Below the pieces are notes generated by a model. That model was not told the origin of the DNA. It searched no databases and worked only from the letters and a program-made list of their open reading frames with translations. This document shows positions 52,518 to 60,278 of a DNA stretch of 64,000 bases, piece by piece; position 1 is the stretch's first letter; each line of letters begins with the position of its first letter. The DNA comes from Candidatus Liminaster caballi. GTDB lineage: Bacteria > Bacteroidota > Bacteroidia > Bacteroidales > UBA3663. Location: the NCBI GenBank assembly GCA_018065085.1, contig JAGHUA010000001.1, positions 23,912 to 87,911 of the forward strand. Reading direction: 5' to 3'. The translations under genes were made by a program, and so were the position numbers.

Positions 52518-53114
52518 TTACTTCTTCGACTTGGCGTAACGCTCGTTGAGCTGGTTAAGCACGTCGGTAGTGATGTCGTACTTAGGATTGTCGAGGAGGA
52601 TGTTGTCATACATTGTGTTGGTGAAGATAAGCTCGAACTTCATCACCTTGTTGTACTCCTTAATGAATGTGCGGATGGTGTCGCTGAGACGGGCATTCAT
52701 CTGAGCCTGCTGCTGAGCCAGTTCATTCTGCAGGTTGTAGTTGAGCTGCTCGAGTTCCTGCTGCTTGGTCTGAAGGCGGTTGTACTCGCTCTGAGCACGC
52801 TCCTCGCTGAGGAATGCGTTGGTCTGGAGTTTCTTCTGGAAAGCTGCGGTCTCCTTCTCAAGGGCCTGACCCTGGGCGTTGACCTTCATACGGGCATCCT
52901 CGGTCTTCTTGAGGAGTTCCTCATTGAGATCCTTTGCATAGTCATAATTGACGAGCAGTGAGTCAACATTGATGTAGGCAATTGGAAGACGCAGTGAATC
53001 GCACGCAGCTACAGGAGCGCATGCAGCAGACTGCTGCTGATTGCAAGAGGACATGCCTCCTACGAGAGCTCCTGCCAGGATGAGTGCAGAAGCAAGGATT
53101 TTGATTGTTTTCAT
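52518..53114 (-). CDS. OmpH/Skp-family lipoprotein
   Basis: The 198-residue protein has a lipoprotein signal (Cys24 in MSSC). A short linker is followed by IAYINVDSLLVNYDYAKDL, the family's start. A long coiled coil of about 60-150 comes next (KKTEDARMKVNAQGQALEKE, RLQTKQQELEQLNYNLQNEL), then a beta-rich end. OmpH/Skp proteins are periplasmic holdase chaperones for outer-membrane proteins; here the lipid anchor makes it membrane-bound, as in many Bacteroidota. I choose the ATG at 53114; the alternative TTG two codons upstream is less likely. It follows a small membrane protein gene on the same strand. Confidence 0.9.
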   Translation of the reverse strand: MKTIKILASALILAGALVGGMSSCNQQQSAACAPVAACDSLRLPIAYINVDSLLVNYDYAKDLNEELLKKTEDARMKVNAQGQALEKETAAFQKKLQTNAFLSEERAQSEYNRLQTKQQELEQLNYNLQNELAQQQAQMNARLSDTIRTFIKEYNKVMKFELIFTNTMYDNILLDNPKYDITTDVLNQLNERYAKSKK

Positions 53115-53162
53115 ATTCAAATTTAAGTTATTATTGTCGGTTCGCTCGATGTCCGATGGCGC

Positions 53163-53360
53163 TCAATCATACAAGCCTTTGCGTGTGCGCTCCTCGAAGT
53201 CCTGAGCCTGCACGCAATGTATTCCCCGTTCACGCATGGCCTTATTTTGGCTCACATGTGTCTTCGGAAAGCTTCCATTCTTCTTAAAAAGTATCTTAAT
53301 TGCTAAAAAAACAAAAGATATTAAAAGAAATCCGACTGAAATGATGATTGTTTCGAACAT
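53163..53360 (-). CDS. small single-pass membrane protein, 65 aa
   Basis: I place the start at the ATG at 53360, which gives a 65-residue protein beginning MFETIIISVGFLLISFVFLA. One transmembrane helix covers residues 3-25, followed by a basic IKILFKKNGSFP and a cytoplasmic tail with KTHVSQNKAMRERGIHC. The pattern (helix, then KKNG-FPxTHxxxNKxMxxRGIxC) is a small membrane protein I believe is conserved across Bacteroidales, though its function is not known. A longer frame to 53435 would run through the promoter. It is 48 bases upstream of the OmpH/Skp gene and likely in the same operon. Confidence 0.8.
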   Translation of the reverse strand: MFETIIISVGFLLISFVFLAIKILFKKNGSFPKTHVSQNKAMRERGIHCVQAQDFEERTRKGLYD

Positions 53361-53421
53361 TTTTTGTATCTTTGCAACGTCAAACCGCTCCAAACGAGGA
53401 CGCGCCTGCACGAATGCGGCG

Positions 53422-53452
53422 CAAAGATACGACAATTTTCTCGGTTGGCAAA
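53422..53452 (-). promoter_or_regulatory. promoter of the small membrane protein/OmpH operon
   Basis: On the minus strand TTTG (complement of 53449-53452) and TATCTTTG (complement of 53422-53429) are 19 bases apart. On the opposite strand a TATCTTTG at 53368-53375 could drive pepD, so the two transcripts would overlap by about 30 bases at their 5' ends. Confidence 0.8.
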
Positions 53453-53526
53453 GGTAAAGGGCAAACTTTTTTGAAAAATAAGAATTATTATAATATATTT
53501 AACCTTTTTTAATTTTTTTACAAACT

Positions 53527-54963
53527 ATGGAAATCAAAAATCTGTCGCCAGAGATTGTATGGAGCATCTTTGATGCCATCACAAAAGTGCCTCGTCCATC
53601 CAAGAAGGAGGGCAAGATCCGTCAGTGGCTCGTTGATTTTGCCAAGGATCACAACATCGAGTGCAAGGTCGATGCCACAGGCAATATCCTGATGCGCAAG
53701 CCTGCAACTCCTGGCTATGAGAACCATCCTACTGTCGTTATGCAGGGACACATCGACATGGTGTGCGAGAAGAACTCCAACATCGTGCACGATTTCGACA
53801 ACGATCCTATCGAGACTTATATCGACGGTGAGTGGGTTACTGCCAACGGCACTACTCTCGGCGCTGACAACGGCATCGGCGTGGCTCTCGCCCTAGCATG
53901 CTGCGTGGACGACAGTTTCGAGCACGGTCCTCTTGAGGTGCTCTGCACCTACGATGAGGAGACTGGCATGAGCGGTGCGTTTGCCCTTGAGGAAGGTTTC
54001 ATGACAGGCAAGATTCTCATCAACCTCGACTCTGAGACTGAGAACCAGATCTTCATCGGCTGCGCAGGTGGCATGGACACCGTGGCTGAGTTCAGATACA
54101 ACCCAATCCCATCGCCTGACCGCTACTATGCCAAGGTTAAGGTCAGCGGTCTGCTCGGCGGTCACTCGGGCGGCGACATTCACCTCGGTCATGTCAATGC
54201 CAACAAGATGCTGGTGCGCTTCCTGCTCAGCCAGCCTGACATCGTGATTGCAAGCATCAATGGCGGCAACCTCCGCAATGCCATCGCCCGTGAGGCAGAG
54301 GCTGTTATCGGTATTCCAGCAGCCCGCAAGGATGAGGTTGTGGCTCAGCTCAACCAGTTCGTGGCTGAGGTCGAGAACGAGTCAGGCGACATCGAGAAGG
54401 GCATGAAGATGACCATCGAGACAGTGGATAAGCCTGCCAACATCATCGAGCCAAGCGTGGCTGAACGTCTGCTTAAGGCTATGCAGGCATGTCCTCACGG
54501 CCCTCAGGGCATGAGCCGTTCAATGCCGGGACTTGTCGAGACTTCGACCAACCTCGCATCTGTCAAGATGAAGGAACTCGGCCTGATCCGCATCGAGACC
54601 AGCCAGCGTTCGTCAATCGAGAGCCAGAAGCGCGACATTGCCAACACAGTCAAGACCGTGTTCGAGATGGCTGGCGCCACCGTCACTCAGGGCGACGGCT
54701 ATCCAGGATGGCAGCCTAACGTCAACTCTCCGATCCTCACCATCGCAGCCCAGGCTTACCGCGACCTCCACAACGAGGAACCAGAGGTTACCGCTATCCA
54801 CGCAGGCCTTGAGACAGGTCTCTTCCTGACCAAGTATCCTTGGCTCGACATGATCAGCATCGGCCCAACCATGGAGGGTGTCCACTCGCCTGACGAGCGT
54901 CTCTTCATTCCTTCTGTTGGCAGTTTCTATGAGTATCTCAAACTCGTGCTGAGCCGCATCTGA
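53527..54963 (+). CDS. pepD: cytosol non-specific dipeptidase / aminoacyl-histidine dipeptidase
   Basis: The 478-residue M20 metallopeptidase cleaves Xaa-His and other dipeptides in the cytoplasm. Motifs: VMQGHIDMVCEKN with first zinc His and catalytic Asp, TLGADNGIGVALALA with bridging Asp, CTYDEETGMSGA with general-base Glu and zinc Glu, GGHSGGDIHLG in the lid domain, and HAGLETGLF near the end. All ligands are present. The length fits PepD. Amino acids from peptides taken up by the second SusCD locus could pass through it; that link is inference. Confidence 0.95.
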   Translation: MEIKNLSPEIVWSIFDAITKVPRPSKKEGKIRQWLVDFAKDHNIECKVDATGNILMRKPATPGYENHPTVVMQGHIDMVCEKNSNIVHDFDNDPIETYIDGEWVTANGTTLGADNGIGVALALACCVDDSFEHGPLEVLCTYDEETGMSGAFALEEGFMTGKILINLDSETENQIFIGCAGGMDTVAEFRYNPIPSPDRYYAKVKVSGLLGGHSGGDIHLGHVNANKMLVRFLLSQPDIVIASINGGNLRNAIAREAEAVIGIPAARKDEVVAQLNQFVAEVENESGDIEKGMKMTIETVDKPANIIEPSVAERLLKAMQACPHGPQGMSRSMPGLVETSTNLASVKMKELGLIRIETSQRSSIESQKRDIANTVKTVFEMAGATVTQGDGYPGWQPNVNSPILTIAAQAYRDLHNEEPEVTAIHAGLETGLFLTKYPWLDMISIGPTMEGVHSPDERLFIPSVGSFYEYLKLVLSRI

Positions 54964-55037
54964 TGATATTCTAACGACGTCATTCCGTGTCAATTTGCAT
55001 TAAAATTGTATCGGAAACACACTTTTGGGGACAAATA

Positions 55038-55069
55038 TTTGCATGATTGAATTATTATGCTTATATTTG
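55038..55069 (+). promoter_or_regulatory. promoter of the dnaN operon
   Basis: TTTG at 55038-55041 and TATATTTG at 55062-55069 are separated by 20 bases. The transcript would start near 55076, 20 bases before the dnaN ATG. Confidence 0.88.
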
Positions 55070-55095
55070 CCCCACTTATTTATAAATAATAGTAT

Positions 55096-56226
55096 ATGAA
55101 ATTCCAAGTCCTTAGCTCAGACCTTATGAGCCATCTCTCGACTATCAGTCGCGTGCTCAACAATAAGAACTCTATGCCAATCCTCGAAAACTTCCTTTTC
55201 GAGCTCACCGATTCGCTTAAAGTCACCGCTTCTGACGGAGACACAACCATGATAACCACCCTCAAGATTGAGAACGTTGAGGGCGAAGGCCGTTTTGTTG
55301 TGCCTGCTAAAACCCTGCTCGATCCGCTCAAGGAAATGCCTCAGCAGATGCTGACCTTCACCATCGATCCGCAGAACCTCGAAATATTTGTTTACTACGA
55401 GAACGGCAAGTATAACTTCATTGCCGGCAACGCCGACGAGTATCCTGTGCTCAAGGATCTTGAGGCTGATGCTCACACCTTCACAATGCCAGCTCCTGCC
55501 CTGCTCAACGGCATCAGCAGCTGTCTCTTTGCCGTGGCCGACGATGAGCTCCGTCCGGTGATGAACGGTATCTACTTCGACGTGAAGCCTGATACTCTCA
55601 CTTTCGTTGCCAGCGACTCGAAGAAACTCGTGCGCCTCATCAACAAGAGCGTCAGCGCCGGTTTCGAGGCTTCGTTCATCCTGCCAAAGAAGCCTGCCAA
55701 CCTGCTCCGCGGCACCATCGCCAAGGATATGGAGAATGCCACCATCTCGTTCGACTCGAAGAGCGCCCGCTTCCAGCTCGGCGACTATCAGACCAGCTGC
55801 CGCCTTATCGAAGGCCGCTTCCCACGCTATGAGTCAGTCATCCCAAAGAACAACACCAACAAGCTGACCATCGACCGTCAGGACTGCATCAACACCCTGC
55901 GCCGTATCTCTGTCTTCTCAAGCCAGGCCACCAATCAGGTGAAGTTCGAGATCGATCACAACCAGCTCACCGTCAGCGCTCAGGATGTCGATTTCTCTAT
56001 CTCGGGCGTTGAGAAGGTTACCTGCAGCTACGAGGACACTCCAATGCAGATCGGCTTCCGTGCCAACTTCCTCATCGAAATCCTCAACACCATGCCTTCG
56101 GAGAACGTCGAGTTCCAACTCAGCGATTCGTTCCGCGCATGCCTCATAGTCCCTGTAGAGAACAATGAGAATGAGGATCTGCTCATGCTCATCATGCCAA
56201 TGCAGCTCGCCGACTTCAACTATTGA
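55096..56226 (+). CDS. dnaN: DNA polymerase III sliding clamp, beta subunit
   Basis: The 376-residue protein forms the ring clamp that holds replicative polymerase on DNA. Three clamp domains are visible, with SRVLNNKNSMPILENFLFEL (domain 1), DELRPVMNGIYFDVKPDTL and ATDSKKLVRL-like VASDSKKLVRLINKS (domain 2), EGRFPRYESVIPKN, and the C-terminal LLMLIMPMQLADFNY. The length and end fit bacterial DnaN. It is the first gene of a four-gene operon, beginning a short distance after a perfect promoter. The chromosomal origin is not visible in the window. Confidence 0.97.
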   Translation: MKFQVLSSDLMSHLSTISRVLNNKNSMPILENFLFELTDSLKVTASDGDTTMITTLKIENVEGEGRFVVPAKTLLDPLKEMPQQMLTFTIDPQNLEIFVYYENGKYNFIAGNADEYPVLKDLEADAHTFTMPAPALLNGISSCLFAVADDELRPVMNGIYFDVKPDTLTFVASDSKKLVRLINKSVSAGFEASFILPKKPANLLRGTIAKDMENATISFDSKSARFQLGDYQTSCRLIEGRFPRYESVIPKNNTNKLTIDRQDCINTLRRISVFSSQATNQVKFEIDHNQLTVSAQDVDFSISGVEKVTCSYEDTPMQIGFRANFLIEILNTMPSENVEFQLSDSFRACLIVPVENNENEDLLMLIMPMQLADFNY

Positions 56227-56227
56227 T

Positions 56228-57001
56228 ATGCAGCTCAACCTCCGACGTCCTCTGATCTTCTTCGATATCGAATCGACCGGCCTGAACATCATCACCGACC
56301 GTATCGTGCAGCTGTCGTACATCAAGGTCCTGCCCAACGGCGACGAACAGGAACACAACCTGCTCATCAACCCCGGCATGCACATCCCTGACGAGACGAC
56401 AGCCATTCACCACATCACCGACGAGATGGTGAAGGACAAGCCGATGTTCAAGGATATCGCTAAGAAACTGGCTGACGACTGGAAGGGTTGCGACCTCGCC
56501 GGATTCAACTCTACGCGCTTCGACATCCCGCTTCTCGTCGAGGAAATGCTCCGCGCAAAGGTTGACTTCGAGGTCGAGAACCGCAGCCTGATCGATGTGA
56601 TGAACATCTTCCACAAGAAGGAACGCCGCGACCTTACCGCTGCATACAAGTTCTACTGCGGCAAGGATCTGGACGGTGCCCACAGCGCCGATGCCGACAC
56701 CCGTGCCACCTACGAGGTGCTGAAGGCTCAGCTGGACCGCTACGACGACCTCTCCAACGATGTGGAATACCTGCACGAGTTCAGCCGCAAGGACAACATT
56801 GCCGACATCGCCGGCAATTTCTCCTACAATGCCAAACATGAGCCTTGCTTCAACTTCGGCAAGTATAAGGGCATCGCGGTGACCGAGGTGTTCCGCAAGG
56901 ATCCGAGCTACTACGTCTGGATCATGGACGGACAGTTTGCGCAATCCACCAAACGGTATGTCACAAAGATCAAACTGCAAATGATGTCTAGCAAAAAATG
57001 A
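56228..57001 (+). CDS. 3'-5' exonuclease, DnaQ/epsilon family
   Basis: I choose the ATG at 56228, one base after the dnaN stop; the longer frame begins inside dnaN. The 257-residue protein has Exo I motif FFDIESTGLN (DxE), Exo II LAGFNSTRFDIPLL, and Exo III HSADADTRATYEV (HxAxxD). A C-terminal domain follows with FNFGKYKGIAVTEVF and YYVWIMDGQF, a module commonly attached to these exonucleases. It likely gives proofreading or other DNA-repair degradation together with the clamp. Its stop overlaps the next start (ATGA). Confidence 0.93.
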   Translation: MQLNLRRPLIFFDIESTGLNIITDRIVQLSYIKVLPNGDEQEHNLLINPGMHIPDETTAIHHITDEMVKDKPMFKDIAKKLADDWKGCDLAGFNSTRFDIPLLVEEMLRAKVDFEVENRSLIDVMNIFHKKERRDLTAAYKFYCGKDLDGAHSADADTRATYEVLKAQLDRYDDLSNDVEYLHEFSRKDNIADIAGNFSYNAKHEPCFNFGKYKGIAVTEVFRKDPSYYVWIMDGQFAQSTKRYVTKIKLQMMSSKK

Positions 57002-57915
57002 CCAACATACTCAGAAGGATGTGCATATCGGCCTTGATATTCACATCCTTTATTGTCATAAAGGCCCAGGAACTCGATGCTACGGTCACGATCAACGCCC
57101 AGCAGATCGAGGCGTCGTTCCGTGACCGCTTCAACACCCTGCAGACCGACCTCCAGGAGTTCATCAACGGTCAGCAATGGACAGGCGCACAGTTCTCTAC
57201 GCTCGAACGCATACAATGCACCTTCACCCTGACCATCAACGAGATGCCGTCCAACGATTCGTTCCGAGGCTCGCTCACCGTACAGTCGCGCCGGCCTGTC
57301 TATTACTCCAACTATCAGACCACAGCCATCAACTGGAAGGACGATCAGGTGGCGTTCAACTATACCGAGGGTCAGACATTCACGTTCAACGAGTTCAACC
57401 TCGACAACGAGCTCATCGCCATCGTGGCATACTACGTCTATCTGATCATTGGCCTTGACTTCGACAGCTTTGCGCCCAACGGCGGCGATCAGTATCTGCG
57501 CAAGTGCGAGAGCATCGTGAGCCAGATGCAGGGCTCCGAGTCGAAGGGATGGAAGGCCTTTGACGACCGCCGCAACCGCCACGCGCTGATCAACGCCTTG
57601 CTGGAAGAGGCTCAGTCGGGCTTCCGCCAGTATTGGTACAACTACCACCGCCTCGGCCTCGACGCCATGTATCAGTCGGTCGATAAGGGCCGCGCCCAGG
57701 TCACCAACGGACTTGAGCTGATCGGTGCCGTGCGCAAGGCCGAACCGCAGACACCTCTGCTCGGCTTCTTCATCTCGGCCAAGCTTGAGGAACTTGTCAA
57801 CATCTACAGCGAGGCGCCGATGACCGAGAAGCAGAAGGTCTATAACGAGCTGATGGAATATTTCCCTACCTACAGCACACGTTTCGCAAAGATTAAAGAA
57901 GAATATAAGGAATAA
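56998..57915 (+). CDS. DUF4835 family exported protein
   Basis: The 305-residue protein has a signal peptide (MTNILRRMCISALIFTSFIV, cleavage near KAQ). It shows the DUF4835 pattern: ELDATVTINAQQIEASFRDR, FEIL-type LQEFINGQQWTGAQFS, TFTLTINEMPSNDSFRGSL, QSRRPVYYSNYQT, FDSFAPNGGDQYLRKCESIV. This family is confined to Bacteroidota and is usually encoded between coaBC and recN; some databases link it to type IX secretion, which I cannot verify. It overlaps the exonuclease gene by four bases and is followed after one base by recN. Confidence 0.88.
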   Translation: MTNILRRMCISALIFTSFIVIKAQELDATVTINAQQIEASFRDRFNTLQTDLQEFINGQQWTGAQFSTLERIQCTFTLTINEMPSNDSFRGSLTVQSRRPVYYSNYQTTAINWKDDQVAFNYTEGQTFTFNEFNLDNELIAIVAYYVYLIIGLDFDSFAPNGGDQYLRKCESIVSQMQGSESKGWKAFDDRRNRHALINALLEEAQSGFRQYWYNYHRLGLDAMYQSVDKGRAQVTNGLELIGAVRKAEPQTPLLGFFISAKLEELVNIYSEAPMTEKQKVYNELMEYFPTYSTRFAKIKEEYKE

Positions 57916-57916
57916 G

Positions 57917-59572
57917 ATGCTCCATACACTTACCATCGAGAATTACGCTCTGATTGACCATCTGGAGTTTTGTCCGTCGGCAGGGCTCAACGTCATCACC
58001 GGCGAGACCGGTGCCGGCAAGAGTATCATCATGGGTGCTCTGGGTCTCATCCTCGGTCAGCGAGCCGATGCCAAGGCCGTGCGCAACGGTGCCACGAAAT
58101 GCGTCATCGAGGCGACGTTCGGCATTGCCAACTATGGCCTTAAACAGATGTTCGACGACAATGAGCTCGACTATGACGAGGACAACACCATCGTGCGCCG
58201 CGAGATCTACGCCACGGGCAAGAGTCGCGCCTTTGTCAACGACTCGCCCGTTCAGCTGTCTGTGCTCAAACAGCTTGGCGATGCGCTTATCGACATCCAT
58301 TCCCAGCACCAGAATCTGCTCATCGGCAAGGGTTCATTCCAGCAGCAGGTGCTCGACACTCTGGCGGGCAACCGTCAGCTGCTGGCCGACTATCGCCTGC
58401 ATTACAATGAGATGTGCCGACTGGACCGCAAGTTGCGCGAACTGAAGGATCTGGCTTTGCGCGATGCTCAGGAGGCCGACTACATGCGCTTTCAGTTCGC
58501 CCAGCTCGATGATGCCAACCTTCAGGACGGCGAATTGGAACAGCTGGAGAACGAGCAGGACATGCTGGGCCATGCCGAGGAGATCAAATCGGGTCTGTCG
58601 GGCATCTTCAGCCTGCTCGACGACGATGGCAACAGCGTGGTGCAGTCTTTGAAACGTGCCTGCGACGAGGCTCGCCAGCTCAGCCGCATCTACCCTTCCA
58701 TCTCCGAGATTGCCGACCGCATCGAATCTGACTATATCGACATCAAGGACATTGCCGGCGACATCGACGCTCAGGCCGAAGACGTGACGTTCGACCCCGA
58801 ACGGCTTGCTGCCGTCGAGGAACGTCTGAGTCTCATCTATTCATTGCAGAAGAAGCATGGATGCGAGAGCGTGGCTGACCTTATCAGTCTGCGCGACGAA
58901 CTCGACCAGAAACTGCAGCACATCGACAACAGCGACGAGGAGATTGCCGAAGCCCAGCAGCAGCTGGACGCTCAGCTCAAAGTGCTCGGCGACGCTGCTC
59001 TCCAACTGACCAGGACGCGCAAGGATGCCGCCAAGCGTCTGGAGGCTGCGCTGGTCGAGAAGATGACCTATCTGGGTATGCCGAACGTAAGGTTTGAGGT
59101 GCAGATTACGCCGCTGAAGTCTTTCTCTCCGTCCGGATCAGACGAGATTGTCTTCCTCTTCTCGGCCAACAAGAACCAGCCGCTCAAACCTGCCGACGAG
59201 GTGGCTTCGGGCGGTGAGATCTCGCGCCTGATGCTCTCCATCAAGGCTCTCATTGCCTCTGCCCGCACTCTGCCAACCATCATCTTCGACGAGATCGACA
59301 CTGGCGTATCGGGCGATATTGCCGACCGCATGGGCGAAGTCATGAAACAGATGTCCCAGCACCTCCAGGTCATCACCATCACCCATCTGCCGCAGGTGGC
59401 AGGTAAGGGCAACGCTCATTTCCTCGTTTACAAGGAGGACGATGATACCAGCACGACTACCCACATCAATCAGCTGTCTGCCGATGACCGTGTCCGAGAG
59501 ATTGCCCGCATGTTGAGCGGTTCGAAGATTACCGAACAGGCCATCGCCAACGCTCAGACACTCTTGCGATAA
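57917..59572 (+). CDS. recN: DNA repair protein RecN
   Basis: The 551-residue SMC-like ATPase acts in double-strand-break repair. Walker A is GETGAGKSIIMGALGLILG, Walker B and signature lie near the C-terminus (EVASGGEISRLMLSIK, PTIIFDEIDTGVSGDIADRMG), with the RecN-specific QVITITHLPQVAGKGNAHF after it. The middle is coiled coil (about 150-370), with the start LTIENYALIDHLEF. All elements are intact. It is the last gene of the dnaN operon and is convergent with the peptide/secreted-protein operon at 60-62.6 kb. Confidence 0.96.
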   Translation: MLHTLTIENYALIDHLEFCPSAGLNVITGETGAGKSIIMGALGLILGQRADAKAVRNGATKCVIEATFGIANYGLKQMFDDNELDYDEDNTIVRREIYATGKSRAFVNDSPVQLSVLKQLGDALIDIHSQHQNLLIGKGSFQQQVLDTLAGNRQLLADYRLHYNEMCRLDRKLRELKDLALRDAQEADYMRFQFAQLDDANLQDGELEQLENEQDMLGHAEEIKSGLSGIFSLLDDDGNSVVQSLKRACDEARQLSRIYPSISEIADRIESDYIDIKDIAGDIDAQAEDVTFDPERLAAVEERLSLIYSLQKKHGCESVADLISLRDELDQKLQHIDNSDEEIAEAQQQLDAQLKVLGDAALQLTRTRKDAAKRLEAALVEKMTYLGMPNVRFEVQITPLKSFSPSGSDEIVFLFSANKNQPLKPADEVASGGEISRLMLSIKALIASARTLPTIIFDEIDTGVSGDIADRMGEVMKQMSQHLQVITITHLPQVAGKGNAHFLVYKEDDDTSTTTHINQLSADDRVREIARMLSGSKITEQAIANAQTLLR

Positions 59573-59638
59573 GCGTCCGAAAGTTTCATCGTGATATTGT
59601 GCCTCTTATGACATCATTGACTTCACGAGCCAATGTAA

Positions 59639-59989
59639 TTCCCAAGTCTTAGGAAATGCTGACGAAACTTTGTTTTGGATTTCCCAACTCTTAGGAAATG
59701 CCGCTGAAACTTTCGTTTGGACTTCCCAACTCTTAGGAAACGCTGACGAAACTTTCGTTTGGACTTCCCAAGTCTTAGGAAATTCCGCCGAAACTTTCAT
59801 TTGGACTTCCCAACTCTTAGGAAATGCCGCCGAAACTTTCATTTGGACTTCCTAACTCTTAGGAAATGCTGACGAAACTTTGTTTTGGATTTCCAGCTTT
59901 CTGGAAATGCTGGGAACATTATTCTGACGACTTCCAAGGTTTTAGGAAATCCTCGGAACAGATTTTTTGGTCTTCCAAGGTTCTGGGAA
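59639..59989 (+). repeat. nine dyad repeats with 42-bp period
   Basis: Units begin TTCCCAA or similar at 59639, 59681, 59723, 59765, 59807, 59849, 59891, 59932 and 59973: six steps of 42 and two of 41. Each has a dyad such as TTCCTAA-CTC-TTAGGAA (perfect at 59849), followed by a linker containing CGAAACTTT or a diverged form. In the seventh unit both arms change together (TTCCAG/CTGGAA), so the dyad is maintained. Because 42 is a multiple of three the array stays open on both strands, producing false 14-residue repeat proteins. It lies between the convergent recN and peptide operons. Confidence 0.95.
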
Positions 59990-60009
59990 GTGATTTTGCT
60001 TTAGTAGTA

Positions 60010-60048
60010 TTGAAAAAAGGACACGCGCTTCACAGCGAGTGTCCTTCA
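60010..60048 (-). terminator. intrinsic terminator of the second secreted-protein/peptide operon
   Basis: On the minus strand AAGGACACTCGCT pairs with AGCGCGTGTCCTT (60034-60046 with 60017-60029; one mismatch), followed by T residues (complement of 60012-60018). It lies about 35 bases past the peptide stop codon. Confidence 0.88.
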
Positions 60049-60082
60049 AAATATTATACATTACTTTAATTAAAAGTCTTAT

Positions 60083-60253
60083 TTAGTCTTCGTCGTCACC
60101 CCAGAGGTTTGAACGATAGCCACCGGTCTCCTGATTGCTATCATCTGTACTGCCACTACCAAAACCCACATTTGGAGTAGTTGGAGACTGAGCAATGAGG
60201 CTCTCGGTTTCAATATCAATAACTTTGACCAATGGTGCAATATATTTTTTCAT
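60083..60253 (-). CDS. 56-aa peptide, second member of the GGYRSNLWGDDED family
   Basis: This encodes 56 residues, the same length as the gene at 24979-25149. The start MKKYIAPLVKVIDIETESLIAQ matches that gene's MKK-YIAP-K-IETES-IA pattern. A variable Gly/Ser/Asn-rich middle follows, and the last 13 residues, GGYRSNLWGDDED, are identical, with 42-nt DNA differing only at third positions. It starts 25 bases after the stop of the 791-aa secreted protein, on the same strand, and is followed by a terminator and a dyad-repeat array, the same layout as at 23-25.6 kb. No signal peptide is visible and function is unknown. Confidence 0.85.
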   Translation of the reverse strand: MKKYIAPLVKVIDIETESLIAQSPTTPNVGFGSGSTDDSNQETGGYRSNLWGDDED

Positions 60254-60278
60254 AATGATAATCTTTTTTTGGGAGTTA

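Noticed and set aside
59606..59855. Two overlapping 14-residue-repeat proteins on opposite strands
   Set aside because: They arise because the 42-bp repeat unit is a multiple of three and lacks stops; neither has a promoter, a start context or non-repeat sequence.
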